From Ectothiorhodospira magna (lineage in GTDB: Bacteria; Pseudomonadota; Gammaproteobacteria; Ectothiorhodospirales; Ectothiorhodospiraceae): 64,000 nt of DNA. This document shows positions 26,393 through 35,704 of the stretch, piece by piece. The stretch covers positions 1 to 64,000 of the forward strand of contig NZ_FOFO01000010.1 of assembly GCF_900110965.1 (NCBI RefSeq), given 5' to 3'. The notes below the pieces were generated by a model. That model was not told where the DNA came from. It was given only the letters and a program-made list of their open reading frames with translations, and did no database searches. Positions within the stretch are counted from its first letter, which is position 1. The number at the start of each line of letters is the position of its first letter. A program made the position numbers and the translations under genes.

Positions 26393-26896
26393 ATGATGGA
26401 TACGGACAAAGATGCACTGAAAATTCCCAAAAAACTCATCCCCGTGAAAATCTGGGTACATCCCGACGGGCTGGTGATGGGAGAGGTGGGTGAAATTTTC
26501 GTTCACCTGCAAAGCTACCATCAGCAAGGGGAGGAAGAGCCGGTGGAGGTCATGAACAACACCGATGCTTTCCTGGCCATGCGCAGCCGCACCTCGGGGG
26601 AATTGCGATTTTATAACAAGCACGCGGTGGTGCGTCTGGAGCATGAGGTCAGCCCGAACTGGGAGGAGCCTGAATTCATCACCCGGCTGGGGGCGCGCCT
26701 CTATCTCATGGACGGTTCCCTGTTGCAGGGCACTATTCGTGAAATCCTGCCGCCGGAAAGTTCTCGTCTGTATGACTATATCAATATTTTCGAAAACCGC
26801 TTTATCCGGCTGTTTTTGTCCGACCAGGTCGTGACCCTTGTGAACAAGGCGTATATCGTCCGTGCAGCGGAATGGCGTCAACTACCCCCGACTTGA
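26393..26896 (+). CDS. Hypothetical protein bracketed by IscB element ends
   Basis: The 167-residue protein is not recognised. It is probably cytosolic (no signal peptide or membrane helix), with predicted beta-rich stretches such as LIPVKIWVHPDGLVMGEVGE and FITRLGARLYLMDGSLLQGT, which look like two similar small barrels. The start is ATGATG (26393 or 26396) with no Shine-Dalgarno sequence, since an IscB right end finishes six bases upstream. The last codons and the stop (QLPPT, TGA) come from the left end of a solitary omega-RNA insertion, so the native C-terminus is probably altered. It lies upstream of pilT; a link to type IV pili is only positional. Confidence 0.7.
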   Translation: MMDTDKDALKIPKKLIPVKIWVHPDGLVMGEVGEIFVHLQSYHQQGEEEPVEVMNNTDAFLAMRSRTSGELRFYNKHAVVRLEHEVSPNWEEPEFITRLGARLYLMDGSLLQGTIREILPPESSRLYDYINIFENRFIRLFLSDQVVTLVNKAYIVRAAEWRQLPPT

Positions 26897-27032
26897 AGTG
26901 GAGGGCTTGTGAAAGCAAGCCGGGTTGACCAGCCTGAGCAGGGCGCTGGAAAGGGGCTACGTTTGCAACAGGTCGTCAAGACCCACCGGCAGATGCTGCC
27001 TTAGTCTGTCGCTCTGGAAGGCCGGGATCATG
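26878..27032 (+). ncRNA. Solitary omega-RNA (HEARO-type) left end
   Basis: Starting with TCAACTACCCCCGACTTGAA, this 155-base stretch is a clear relative of the omega-RNA scaffold at 3236-3384; bases 26957-26990 are identical to it over 34 positions. The first hairpin is weakened (GACTTGAAGTGG) but the second, GCTTG-TGAAAG-CAAGC, is kept. Homology stops at GGGATCATG, and no iscB follows. It begins inside the 3' end of the upstream gene and ends 106 bases before pilT. It could be a fossil, or a trans-acting guide if an IscB exists elsewhere. Its guide position would be 26862-26877. Confidence 0.78.
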
Positions 27033-27138
27033 AGATGATGGCGGTGACGCCAGATGCGCGTCCGCAGAGCATGAGCCAGGTGCGGGCGGCGTTGCTGGCC
27101 TGTCGTCCGATTCATTAAATGGAGGTGGGAGAGTCTCG

Positions 27139-28233
27139 ATGGCTAGAATCAATGCCTTTCTCAAGCTGGCCCGGGAACAGGGCTGTTCCGATCTGCATCT
27201 GGCCGTGGGATTGCCCCCGCTGTTGCGGATCAACGGAGACATCTTGCCCATCCGGTTCCGGGATCTGTCTGCCAGGGAACTGGAGACCTATGTGATGGAT
27301 ATTCTTTCTCCGGCCCAGAAACAACGGTTTAGCGAAGGGGATGACCTGGATTTTGCCTATGTTGCCGACGAGGTGGGCCGGTTTCGCACCAACGTGTTTC
27401 GCAAATCCACCGGTATCGGGGTCACCTTTCGCCAGATTCCCACCCAGCTGCCGGATCTGGATAGCCTGGGATTGCCACCTGTCATCAAGACCCTCATCGA
27501 CCACCATCAGGGTATGGTGCTGGTGACCGGGTCCACCGGCACCGGCAAGTCCACCACGCTGGCGGCCATCATCGACTACATCAACACCCATCGGGCGGTG
27601 AACATCATCAGCCTGGAAGACCCGGTGGAATTTGTTCATCGAAGCAAGCGCTCCCAGGTGATCCAGCGGGAGGTGGGCACCCATGTCCCCAGCTATGCCC
27701 ACGGCCTGCGCCATGCCCTGCGGGAAGACCCGGATGTGATTCTGGTGGGAGAACTGCGGGATGCCGAGTCCATACTCATGGCCATGGTGGCGGCAGAAAC
27801 CGGTCATCTGGTGCTGGGCACCCTGCACACCACCTCGGCGGCCAAGACCATCGACCGTATTCTCGCCTCCTTGCCCCTGGAGCAGCGGGGTCAGGCCAAG
27901 ACCTTTTTATCCCAGAGCCTGCACGGTGTCATCACCCAGGTTCTGGTCAAGTCTGCTGACGGACGTTCCCGCCGGCCCGTGGTGGAGGTGCTGGTGGTGA
28001 CCCGCGCCATTGCCAAGATGATCACCAGCGACAAGGTGTTCCAGATTCCCTCCCAGATGCAAACCAGTCGAACCCTGGGGATGCAGTCCATGGACCAGGC
28101 ACTGCAGGAGGCCATCGAGCGCAACGAAATTGACCCGGATGACGCCTATCAATGTGCTGTGGATAAAAAGAAACTGCAGCGGTTTGTGACTGATTCCAGC
28201 TTGTTGCCAAAAATTGATCTGGCCGGAGGATGA
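27139..28233 (+). CDS. pilT: Type IV pilus retraction ATPase PilT
   Basis: PilT is the hexameric ATPase that disassembles type IV pili and drives twitching. The 364-residue protein shows Walker A (TGSTGTGKSTTLAAIIDYI near residue 135), the Asp box and Walker B region (REDPDVILVGELRDAESI near 200), the His box (HLVLGTLHTTSAAKTIDRI near 225) and the AIRNLIRE-like C-terminal region (TRAIAKMITSD). GGGAG lies seven bases upstream of the ATG. The next gene is a paralogue. Confidence 0.92.
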   Translation: MARINAFLKLAREQGCSDLHLAVGLPPLLRINGDILPIRFRDLSARELETYVMDILSPAQKQRFSEGDDLDFAYVADEVGRFRTNVFRKSTGIGVTFRQIPTQLPDLDSLGLPPVIKTLIDHHQGMVLVTGSTGTGKSTTLAAIIDYINTHRAVNIISLEDPVEFVHRSKRSQVIQREVGTHVPSYAHGLRHALREDPDVILVGELRDAESILMAMVAAETGHLVLGTLHTTSAAKTIDRILASLPLEQRGQAKTFLSQSLHGVITQVLVKSADGRSRRPVVEVLVVTRAIAKMITSDKVFQIPSQMQTSRTLGMQSMDQALQEAIERNEIDPDDAYQCAVDKKKLQRFVTDSSLLPKIDLAGG

Positions 28234-28238
28234 GTGCC

Positions 28239-29300
28239 ATGCATCATGTGGATGACTATCTCAAGCAATTGATGGCCGCCGGTGGTTCGGACCTGCATCT
28301 GGTGTCTGGCGATCCGCCCCGTATCCGGGTCCATGGAGAAATCAGGCCCATTGGGGATACCCCGCTCCAGCCCCAGGATTTAAGTCATCTGATGGGGGAA
28401 ATTCTGTCCCCGGATGCCCGAATCGTCTTCGATCGGGATGATGGGGTGGACTTTGCCTATGCCATCGAAGGGGTGGGGCGTTTTCGGGTCAATCTGTTTC
28501 GCCACCTCCACGGACAGGCCGCCGTGTTCCGCGCCATTCCCGAATGCGCCCTGAGCCTGTCCCAGCTCAACCTGCCCATGACCCTTGCCGGCCTGGGGAT
28601 GCAGCGGCAAGGACTGGTTTTGGTCACTGGCAAAACCGGCTCGGGAAAGTCCACCACCCTGGCAGCGCTGGTGGACGATATCAACCAGCGGCGGCGTGGA
28701 CATATCATCACCATCGAAGACCCGATTGAATTTGTCCATCATCGCAAGCGTTGCCTGATCAGCCAGCGTCAAGTGGGTGTGCATACCAAAACATTTGCCG
28801 CCGCCCTGCGCTCGGCCCTGCGGGAGGACCCGGATGTGATTCTGGTGGGAGAATTGCGGGATCTGGACACCATCGCCCTGGCGGTCACGGCGGCAGAAAC
28901 CGGCATTCTGGTGCTGGGCACCCTGCACACCAACGGCGCCGCCACCACCGTGGACCGAATCATCAATGTCTTCCCGGCCATGAAGCAACCCCAGATCCGC
29001 ACCATGCTCTCCACCTCATTGCGGGGGGTCATTTCCCAGCAACTGGTCTGCCGCGCAGATGGTGAGGGCCGGGTTTTGGCCATGGAAATTCTGGTCAACA
29101 CCCCGGCGGTGGCCAATCTGATACGGGAAGGGCGTACCGATCAGCTGCTGGGGGCCATGCAGTCCGGTGCCCTGACGGGCATGCAGACCATGGACACGGC
29201 CTTGCGCCGACTGCTGGATGGCGGTTTTATCACGGGGCGTGAAGCCTATCTGCAATCCATCAACAAGGCCGAATTTGAAGCGGTCAAGACCCAAAGTTAA
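28239..29300 (+). CDS. PilT/PilU-family pilus motor ATPase
   Basis: This 353-residue paralogue of the preceding PilT has the same motor motifs: Walker A (TGKTGSGKSTTLAALVDDI), REDPDVILVGELRDLDTIAL, LVLGTLHTNGAATTVDRI and the C-terminal NTPAVANLIREGRTDQL, which matches the PilT AIRNLIRE element better than its neighbour does. It occupies the place usually held by pilU but is no longer than a PilT, so PilU is not certain. ATG 28239 has GGAGG nine bases upstream; an ATG at 28230 overlaps the pilT stop but lies directly on that site. It is surely co-transcribed with pilT. Confidence 0.88.
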   Translation: MHHVDDYLKQLMAAGGSDLHLVSGDPPRIRVHGEIRPIGDTPLQPQDLSHLMGEILSPDARIVFDRDDGVDFAYAIEGVGRFRVNLFRHLHGQAAVFRAIPECALSLSQLNLPMTLAGLGMQRQGLVLVTGKTGSGKSTTLAALVDDINQRRRGHIITIEDPIEFVHHRKRCLISQRQVGVHTKTFAAALRSALREDPDVILVGELRDLDTIALAVTAAETGILVLGTLHTNGAATTVDRIINVFPAMKQPQIRTMLSTSLRGVISQQLVCRADGEGRVLAMEILVNTPAVANLIREGRTDQLLGAMQSGALTGMQTMDTALRRLLDGGFITGREAYLQSINKAEFEAVKTQS

Positions 29301-29313
29301 AGTTGGCGACCCT

Positions 29314-32217
29314 ATGACCCTGCCCACCCCCCAGAATCTGTGCCTGGCGGCCATCCCCCAGGCCGCTCACCCGGCTTTGATCAATCTGGCCACAGATTAC
29401 CTGTCGGCCTGCCACCACCAGGGTCTAAACCCCGGCCCCTGGCCTGAAGATCTGGCCAGAATCTGGTATTACAGCGAATTTGTTGCCCGTGCCGCCATTC
29501 GCCACCCGGATCGATTCCTGGCCCTGCTGGCATCCGGCGATCTGGAGCGGGTCTACCAGGATGGGGACATGGCCCGTCGGGTTCAGGACAGCCTGGCGCC
29601 AGCCAGGGATGAAACCGATCTGATGAGCCAGTTACGCCAGTCCCGACAGCGGGAGATGGTGCGTATCGCCTGGCGTGACCTGAGCGGTGCGGCCACCCTC
29701 AATGACACCCTGGCAGACCTCTCTACCCTGGCCGATCAGCTTATTGATGGCGCTTTGCACTGGCTGCATCAGGATCTGGTCCGCCGTCATGGCGAGCCTC
29801 GGGATGCCGCCGGTCAGCCCCAGCGTCTGGTGGTGCTGGGCATGGGCAAGCTGGGGGGCGATGAACTGAATTTCTCCTCCGACATCGACCTTATTTTTGC
29901 CTATCCCCGGTCCGGGGAAACCGATGGGGAACGCAGTCTGGACAACCAGCAGTTCTTCATCCGTCTGGGGCAGCGTCTGATCAAGGTACTCAACGAAAAG
30001 ACCGCCGATGGCTTTGTTTATCGGGTGGACATGCGTCTGCGTCCTTTCGGCGGCACCGGCCCCCTGGTGATGAGTTTTGATGCCCTGGAAGATTACTACG
30101 AAAGCCATGGGCGGGAATGGGAACGGTACGCCCTGATCAAGGCCCGGGCCGTGGCCGGTGACCGGGACAGTGCCCAACAGCTGTATGCACTGTTGCGCCC
30201 CTTTATCTATCGCCGCTATCTGGACTTTGGTGCTTTTGGTGCCCTGCGGGACATGAAAGCCCTGATCAACCGGGAGGCGACCCGCAAGGGCAAGGATCAG
30301 GACATCAAGCTGGGAGAGGGGGGTATCCGGGAAGTAGAATTCGTCGGTCAGGCGTTCCAGCTCATCCGGGCGGGCCGGGACCCCTCCCTGCAGCTGCGGG
30401 GTATCCGGCCCGTACTGGAGCGGCTGGCGGCCCAGGATTTGATGCCCGCCTATGCGGTACGTCATCTGCTGGAAGCCTATGACTTCCTGCGCCGCACGGA
30501 AAACCGCCTGCAGATGGTGGCGGATCAGCAGACCCATCGTTTGCCCCAGGACCCATCGGACCGCCTGCGGCTGGCCCTGTCCATGGGGTTTGCCGATTGG
30601 GACAGCTTCGAGCGCAGCCTCAACCGGCATATGCGCCGGGTACATAGCCAGTTTGAACAGGTGTTTGCCGCCCCTCAGGGCGGCGATGATGATGAACAGA
30701 CCACCCAGCCCGAGGCCCAGCGGGACCTGGCGTCCCTGTGGCTGGGTTCCCTGGAGCAGGAGCGCGCCCTGGCGGTGTTGAAAGAACGGGGTCTGACCGA
30801 CCCGGAGGCCGCCCTGACGGCACTGACCCAGTTGCGGGACAGCAGTGCCTGCCGCAAGCTCACCGCCACCGGGCGTGAGCGCCTGGATCGGCTCATGCCC
30901 CTGATGCTGGGGGTGCTCAGTGGCCTCCAGGCGCCTGATGCCACCCTGGAACGGCTGCTGCGGCTGGTGCAGACCATTGCCCGGCGTTCCGTGTATCTCT
31001 CCTTGCTGGTGGAAAACCCCCTGGCCCTGTCCCAGTTGGCCCGGCTGTGTGAGGCCAGCCCCTGGATCGCCGACCATCTGACCCGTTACCCCCTGTTGCT
31101 GGATGAACTGCTGGACCCCCGCAGTCTGTATGCGCCCCCAGGTCGTCAGGGGCTGCTGGATGCCCTCAATGATGAATTGGTGCAGGTGCCCCAGGATGAC
31201 CTGGAACAGGTGATGGACCGGCTGCGCCTGTTCAAGCAGGTACAGGTGCTCAAGGTGGCCGCCGCCGACATCATGGACGTGTTGCCGGTGATGAAAGTCA
31301 GCGACCATCTGACCTGGATTGCCGAAGTGGTTCTGGAGCGGGTGCTGGATCTGGTGCTGGAGCAGCTCGTTGCCCGACATGGCCGACCCCGTTGCCTGAT
31401 TGACGGCAAACCCTTCGAGCCGGGCTTTGCGGTGGTGGGCTATGGCAAGCTGGGGGGGTTGGAACTGGGATACGGCTCGGACCTGGACATCGTATTTTTG
31501 CACGACAGTCGGGGGGCGCAGGCCATGACCGATGGCGACCGGCCACTGGACAACAGTGAATTCTTCGCCCGGGTGGGCCAGCGGATACTGCATTTTTTGG
31601 GAATATTCACCGGGGCGGGACGGCTATACGAAGTGGATACCCGGCTGCGTCCCAGCGGTGCCTCGGGTTTGCTGGTGACCAGCGTGACCGCCTTTGCGGA
31701 CTATCAACTGGGTTCTGCCTGGACCTGGGAGCATCAAGCGCTGGTGCGGGCCAGGCCGGTGGCCGGAGATGGCCGTATTGCCAAGGCCTTTGAAGCGGTG
31801 CGCGACCAGGTGCTGCAACAGCCCCGGGATGAGGATGCCCTGCGCCAGGAAGTGCGGGAAATGCGGGAAAAGATGTGGAAGGAACATGCCACCCGTGACC
31901 CGGCATGGTTTGATCTCAAAAGAGACCCCGGCGGTATCGCAGACATTGAATTTATGGTGCAATACCTGGTTCTGGCCCATGCCTCCCGGCATCCCCAGCT
32001 CACAACCTGGCCTGACAACATCCGCATCCTGGAGTCTCTGATCGAGACGGGTCTGATGCCCAGGGACGATGCCTTGTTCCTGATGGATACCTATCGGTGT
32101 TTCAGGGACCGGATTCACGAGTTGACCCTGCAGGAATTGCCTGCCAGGGTACCGGCCTCGGATTGGACCCAGGAACGGGAACAGGTGCGTGCTTTCTGGC
32201 AACGCCTGATGACGTGA
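29314..32217 (+). CDS. glnE: Bifunctional glutamine synthetase adenylyltransferase/adenylyl-removing enzyme
   Basis: GlnE attaches and removes AMP on glutamine synthetase in response to PII and glutamine. The 967-residue protein has the expected duplication: an N-terminal adenylyl-removing domain with VVLGMGKLGGDELNFSSDID (~residue 170) and a C-terminal adenylyl-transferase domain with VVGYGKLGGLELGYGSDLDI (~705), each followed by a GlnD-UTase-type helical domain. The two GSD/SSD acidic pairs bind metal. ATG 29314 lies 13 bases after the pilus ATPase stop and starts MTLPTPQNLCL. Confidence 0.95.
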   Translation: MTLPTPQNLCLAAIPQAAHPALINLATDYLSACHHQGLNPGPWPEDLARIWYYSEFVARAAIRHPDRFLALLASGDLERVYQDGDMARRVQDSLAPARDETDLMSQLRQSRQREMVRIAWRDLSGAATLNDTLADLSTLADQLIDGALHWLHQDLVRRHGEPRDAAGQPQRLVVLGMGKLGGDELNFSSDIDLIFAYPRSGETDGERSLDNQQFFIRLGQRLIKVLNEKTADGFVYRVDMRLRPFGGTGPLVMSFDALEDYYESHGREWERYALIKARAVAGDRDSAQQLYALLRPFIYRRYLDFGAFGALRDMKALINREATRKGKDQDIKLGEGGIREVEFVGQAFQLIRAGRDPSLQLRGIRPVLERLAAQDLMPAYAVRHLLEAYDFLRRTENRLQMVADQQTHRLPQDPSDRLRLALSMGFADWDSFERSLNRHMRRVHSQFEQVFAAPQGGDDDEQTTQPEAQRDLASLWLGSLEQERALAVLKERGLTDPEAALTALTQLRDSSACRKLTATGRERLDRLMPLMLGVLSGLQAPDATLERLLRLVQTIARRSVYLSLLVENPLALSQLARLCEASPWIADHLTRYPLLLDELLDPRSLYAPPGRQGLLDALNDELVQVPQDDLEQVMDRLRLFKQVQVLKVAAADIMDVLPVMKVSDHLTWIAEVVLERVLDLVLEQLVARHGRPRCLIDGKPFEPGFAVVGYGKLGGLELGYGSDLDIVFLHDSRGAQAMTDGDRPLDNSEFFARVGQRILHFLGIFTGAGRLYEVDTRLRPSGASGLLVTSVTAFADYQLGSAWTWEHQALVRARPVAGDGRIAKAFEAVRDQVLQQPRDEDALRQEVREMREKMWKEHATRDPAWFDLKRDPGGIADIEFMVQYLVLAHASRHPQLTTWPDNIRILESLIETGLMPRDDALFLMDTYRCFRDRIHELTLQELPARVPASDWTQEREQVRAFWQRLMT

Positions 32218-32244
32218 TGACATGATCATGGGGGGATGTGCGCC

Positions 32245-32280
32245 GGGTTCCGCGCCGCCCCGTACCCCATCGGGGAACCC
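32245..32280 (+). other. Hairpin between glnE and ilvE
   Basis: GGGTTCC (32245) pairs with GGAACCC (32274), with a CCCC/GGGG pairing inside. It lacks a T-run. It may reduce read-through from glnE or structure the ilvE leader. Confidence 0.4.
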
Positions 32281-32312
32281 TGCTATCGAACGTTTAAAAG
32301 AGGAAAAACAGC

Positions 32313-33236
32313 ATGTCCAGCATGGCCGACCGCGATGGTCTGATCTGGTACGACGGCGAGATGGTGCCCTGGCGTGACGCCAGAACCCACGTGCTCACCC
32401 ATACTCTGCACTATGGCATGGGGGTTTTTGAGGGGGTGCGCGCCTACCAGACGGAGCGTGGCCCGGCCATTTTCCGGCTGGAGGAACATACCCGCCGACT
32501 GTTCCGCTCTGCCCATATCCTGGGCATGACCATCCCCTATACCCCTGCCGAACTCAATGCCGCCCAGGTGGCTGCAGTGCGGGATAATGGCCTCAAGAGT
32601 GCTTACCTGCGGCCCATGTGTTTTTTCGGTGCCGAGGGTATGGGCCTGCGGGCCGACAACCTTCAGGTACATGTCATTGTGGCCGCCTGGGAATGGGGCG
32701 CCTATCTGGGGGCAGAAAACATGGAGCGGGGCATTCGGGTCAAGACCTCCTCCTTCAATCGTCACCATGTCAACGTGACCATGTGCAAGGCCAAGGCCAA
32801 TGGTAATTACATGAACTCCATGATGGCCTTGCAGGAGGCTTTGGCCTGTGGTTGTGACGAAGCCCTGTTGCTGGATACCGAAGGCTATGTGTCCGAGGGC
32901 AGCGGCGAGAATTTCTTCCTGATCAGTGATGGTGTGATCTATACCCCGGATCTGACCTCTGCCCTGGATGGCATCACCCGCCGCACCATCATGACCCTGG
33001 CGGAGGAATGTGGTATTCCGGTCCGGGAAAAGCGCATTACCCGAGACGAGGTTTATGCTGCCGATGAGGCCTTTTTCACTGGCACGGCGGCGGAAGTGAC
33101 CCCCATTCGTCAGCTGGATGGCCGCAGTATTGGTCATGGTGGCCGTGGTCCCATTACCGAGAAACTACAGACCCTGTATTTTGACGTGGTCAAGGGTCGT
33201 CATCCCAAGCATGAAGGCTGGCTGACCTACGTCTGA
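32313..33236 (+). CDS. ilvE: Branched-chain-amino-acid aminotransferase
   Basis: IlvE transfers the amino group from glutamate to branched-chain keto acids. It is a class IV PLP enzyme of 307 residues. Visible motifs are LHYGMGVFEGVRAYQT near residue 32, the PLP lysine in MCKAKANGNYMNSMMA near 160 and EGYVSEGSGENFFLISDGVI near 193; GTAAEVTPIRQLDGR near 255 binds the cofactor phosphate. GAGG lies eight bases upstream. A small zinc-finger gene follows after 21 bases, probably in the same message. Confidence 0.95.
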   Translation: MSSMADRDGLIWYDGEMVPWRDARTHVLTHTLHYGMGVFEGVRAYQTERGPAIFRLEEHTRRLFRSAHILGMTIPYTPAELNAAQVAAVRDNGLKSAYLRPMCFFGAEGMGLRADNLQVHVIVAAWEWGAYLGAENMERGIRVKTSSFNRHHVNVTMCKAKANGNYMNSMMALQEALACGCDEALLLDTEGYVSEGSGENFFLISDGVIYTPDLTSALDGITRRTIMTLAEECGIPVREKRITRDEVYAADEAFFTGTAAEVTPIRQLDGRSIGHGGRGPITEKLQTLYFDVVKGRHPKHEGWLTYV

Positions 33237-33257
33237 CCCGCGTTGGAGGCGCACCCC

Positions 33258-33476
33258 ATGCCGAATCCACAGACTGCACTCAATCAGGACGCCTACCGGA
33301 CGGCCAATACCCAGGCGACCATCACCGTCAGCCCACAGGACTTACCCCTGTGCTGTCCCGGTCCGGGCACCGCCTTGTGGGCTTCCCATCCCCGGGTTTA
33401 TCTGCCCATTGAGGATGCCCGGGATGGACGTATCGTCTGTCCCTACTGCAGTACGGTGTATCAGTTGACGCCGTAA
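33258..33476 (+). CDS. Small CHCC-type zinc-finger protein
   Basis: The 72-residue protein has the pattern LPLCCPGPGTALWASHPRV followed by GRIVCPYCSTVYQL, typical of the zinc-finger CHCC family (related to the NDUFS6 C-terminal domain). In many gammaproteobacteria such a gene follows ilvE, as here. The role is unknown. The start is ATG 33258 with GGAGG eight bases upstream. An intrinsic terminator follows. Confidence 0.85.
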   Translation: MPNPQTALNQDAYRTANTQATITVSPQDLPLCCPGPGTALWASHPRVYLPIEDARDGRIVCPYCSTVYQLTP

Positions 33477-33501
33477 CGGGTCCGGGGCTGCATCGTCTTC
33501 T

Positions 33502-33536
33502 GGGGGGGGCAGGGCCTTGAGCCGCCTCCCCTTTTT
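33502..33536 (+). terminator. Terminator after the ilvE-zinc-finger unit
   Basis: A G-rich left arm (GGGGGGGGC) can pair with GCCTCCCC across a short loop and is followed by TTTTTC. It lies 26 bases after the zinc-finger stop, between convergent genes. Confidence 0.6.
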
Positions 33537-33568
33537 CTTGCCTTGGGAAGACTGGCCCGGAAAGCCGG

Positions 33569-34246
33569 TTATCCGTCGAACCGGTAACCAAACATCTCGA
33601 TGTCTTCCCGGTAATGCGCCTCCACCAACCGGGCGGTTTCGTCGTTGTAATAACGGCGAAAATCATCCCGACCCTGGGCCTTGCGGCGGTGGGGCAAGGG
33701 GGTTCGGGGAAGGCCGATCCGATCACAGACGGTATCAAAATCGGCCTGCAGGGACTCGTAATGGCCGATGAAATCCACGATCTGCTGTCCCCGCAGGTCC
33801 ACCACATAATCTCGCTGCCGTTCCCTGGATGTATCGAGCAGATAGTTCCAGGGACGTTCAGGATCGAACTTGAGTCGAATGAACTGTTCGAAGGTGGTCA
33901 CCCCCGCCAGCACCTGGGGACGTTCCTTGCGGATGTGAAAGAACGAACTCACCTGAAGATCCCAGGGATTACGCACAAATACAAACTTGAACAGTTCGTC
34001 GTACAGTGTTGCCGGTAACATTTCCCGGGCAGCGATGGCCTTGGCATGGCGGGGAAATTTGGCGCCGATGCGATGACCGGACATCTGATCCAGTTTATTG
34101 GCGATGAACATGGGCGCACCCCAGAGGCCCCGATAGCGGTATCTGGCCAGGGTCGCCCGTACACTGGTGCCGCCAGTCTTGGCGATGTGAACGAACAAAA
34201 AACGATGTTTTAGGGACAAGAGCATGGGAATATGACTTTTGAACAT
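33569..34246 (-). CDS. Sulfotransferase family 2 protein
   Basis: The 225-residue protein has the PAPS-binding P-loop analogue FLFVHIAKTGGTSVRATL near residue 17 (5'-phosphosulfate loop) and FVFVRNPWDLQVSSFFHIR near 90 (3'-phosphate loop with Arg and Ser). These identify a family 2 sulfotransferase, whose bacterial members sulfate carbohydrates or lipids. The acceptor is unknown. The start is ATG 34246 or, more likely, ATG 34225 (MLLSLKHR), because the first abuts a 12-bp hairpin. It is isolated between ilvE and mdh genes and may be accessory. Confidence 0.8.
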   Translation of the reverse strand: MFKSHIPMLLSLKHRFLFVHIAKTGGTSVRATLARYRYRGLWGAPMFIANKLDQMSGHRIGAKFPRHAKAIAAREMLPATLYDELFKFVFVRNPWDLQVSSFFHIRKERPQVLAGVTTFEQFIRLKFDPERPWNYLLDTSRERQRDYVVDLRGQQIVDFIGHYESLQADFDTVCDRIGLPRTPLPHRRKAQGRDDFRRYYNDETARLVEAHYREDIEMFGYRFDG

Positions 34247-34276
34247 CCCCCCTTCCCCCGCGCAGGGGAAGGGGGG
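34247..34276. repeat. 12-bp perfect C-rich hairpin after mdh
   Basis: CCCCCCTTCCCC pairs perfectly with GGGGAAGGGGGG around a six-base loop. It is a variant of the CCCCTCTCCC hairpin repeat seen at three other places. It lies eight bases beyond the mdh stop, so it probably closes the mdh transcript although no T-run is present. Confidence 0.7.
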
Positions 34277-34284
34277 ACAGGCCC

Positions 34285-35265
34285 TCAGGGCAGCAGATGG
34301 GCCACGCCGTCCCGCTCTTCTTGCAGTTCCCGCTCGGTCACGGTCATGCGCTCGCGGCTGAAGGTGTCGATGTCCAGCCCCTGCACAATGGTGTAATCCC
34401 CGTTTTTGCAGGTGACCGGGAAGGAATAGATCAACCCTTTCTCAATGCCATAGCTGCCGTCGGAAGGCACGGCCATGCTCACCCAATCGCCATCGGGCGT
34501 ACCCAGGGCCCAGTCACGGATGTGATCAATGGCAGAACCGGCGGCGGATGCGGCAGAAGAAGCTCCACGGGCCTTGATGATTGCGGCACCGCGCTGCTGC
34601 ACGGTGGGAATGAAGTCGGTTTCGTACCAGTCGCGGGGTACCAGCGCGGCAGCAGCATCGCCCTTTACGGTGGCCTGGCTGATGTCTGGATACTGGGTGG
34701 CGGAATGGTTGCCCCAGATGATCATCTGACGGATGTCCGTGGTGGCGGCACCGGTCTTGCCGGCCAGTTGGGCCAGGGCACGGTTGTGATCCAGACGGGT
34801 CATGGCGGTGAAGTTGCGCGGGTCCAGGTCCGGCGCATTGCGCTGGGCGATCAGGGCATTGGTATTGGCAGGATTACCCACCACCAGCACCTTCACCTGA
34901 CGGCTGGCCACGGCATTGAGCGCCTTGCCCTGCACGGAGAAAATGGCTGCATTGGCTTCCAGCAGATCCTTGCGCTCCATACCCGGACCACGGGGACGGG
35001 CACCCACCAGCAGGGCATAATCAGCCTGGGCAAAGGCTTCTTCCGGCTTGTCGGAGATCACCACGCCAGCCAGCAGCGGGAAAGCACAGTCTTCCAGTTC
35101 CATCACCACGCCGCGCAGGGCATCCATGGCCGGGGTGATTTCCAGCAGCTGCAGGATAACGGGCTGATCCTTGCCGAGCATGTCGCCGGAGGCGATGCGG
35201 AACAAGAGGCTGTAGGAGATCTGGCCAGCCGCGCCGGTGACGGCAACGCGCACGGGGTTCTTCAT
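34285..35265 (-). CDS. mdh: Malate dehydrogenase
   Basis: The 326-residue enzyme interconverts malate and oxaloacetate with NAD. It is the cytosolic/type-2 form: [20 protein letters not shown] is the nucleotide-binding loop, and [24 protein letters not shown] and the catalytic His in [13 protein letters not shown] follow in order. GGAGG lies six bases before the ATG. The gene stands alone and ends in a strong hairpin. Confidence 0.95.
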   Translation of the reverse strand: MKNPVRVAVTGAAGQISYSLLFRIASGDMLGKDQPVILQLLEITPAMDALRGVVMELEDCAFPLLAGVVISDKPEEAFAQADYALLVGARPRGPGMERKDLLEANAAIFSVQGKALNAVASRQVKVLVVGNPANTNALIAQRNAPDLDPRNFTAMTRLDHNRALAQLAGKTGAATTDIRQMIIWGNHSATQYPDISQATVKGDAAAALVPRDWYETDFIPTVQQRGAAIIKARGASSAASAAGSAIDHIRDWALGTPDGDWVSMAVPSDGSYGIEKGLIYSFPVTCKNGDYTIVQGLDIDTFSRERMTVTERELQEERDGVAHLLP

Positions 35266-35342
35266 GAAACTACCTCCAGAATACTTGATGGGATGAACAA
35301 GGGCAGGATTCTAGCAGAAAGGGCCTGCCGGCAACGGTGGAC

Positions 35343-35597
35343 TCATTTTTTCTTGTCAGCATCGCTGGCACTTTGGGTAAATGCCTGCCAGAACATTTTC
35401 TGCATGGCATCCATATTGGCGATGCCGCTTTGCAACATGGGTTGCATCAGGGTCAGGGCTTCATAACCCTGTTGCCCCTCCCGGATGCGTCGGGCCAGAT
35501 CGTCCATCATTTCCTTTTGTAGCGGCGCCACATCGGGCAGCCCGAGAAAGGCACGCAACTCCTCCGGGGTGGCATCCAACTCCACGGTGACCTTCAT
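35343..35597 (-). CDS. DUF6489 family small protein
   Basis: The 84-residue protein begins MKVTVELDATPEELRAFLGL and ends in a lysine-rich tail, matching the DUF6489 family of unknown function. ATG 35597 has AAGGAG five bases upstream. It lies upstream of mdh on the same strand with 77 bases between. Confidence 0.75.
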   Translation of the reverse strand: MKVTVELDATPEELRAFLGLPDVAPLQKEMMDDLARRIREGQQGYEALTLMQPMLQSGIANMDAMQKMFWQAFTQSASDADKKK

Positions 35598-35704
35598 CAC
35601 AGCTCCTTCGCCGGACAGCCGGCAGTTTTGGGATCAGCTTTGCAAGTTAACAGATATTGCGTCCGCGGGAAGCCTTCTCCCGAGCCTATCTTGGTACACT
35701 CTCC

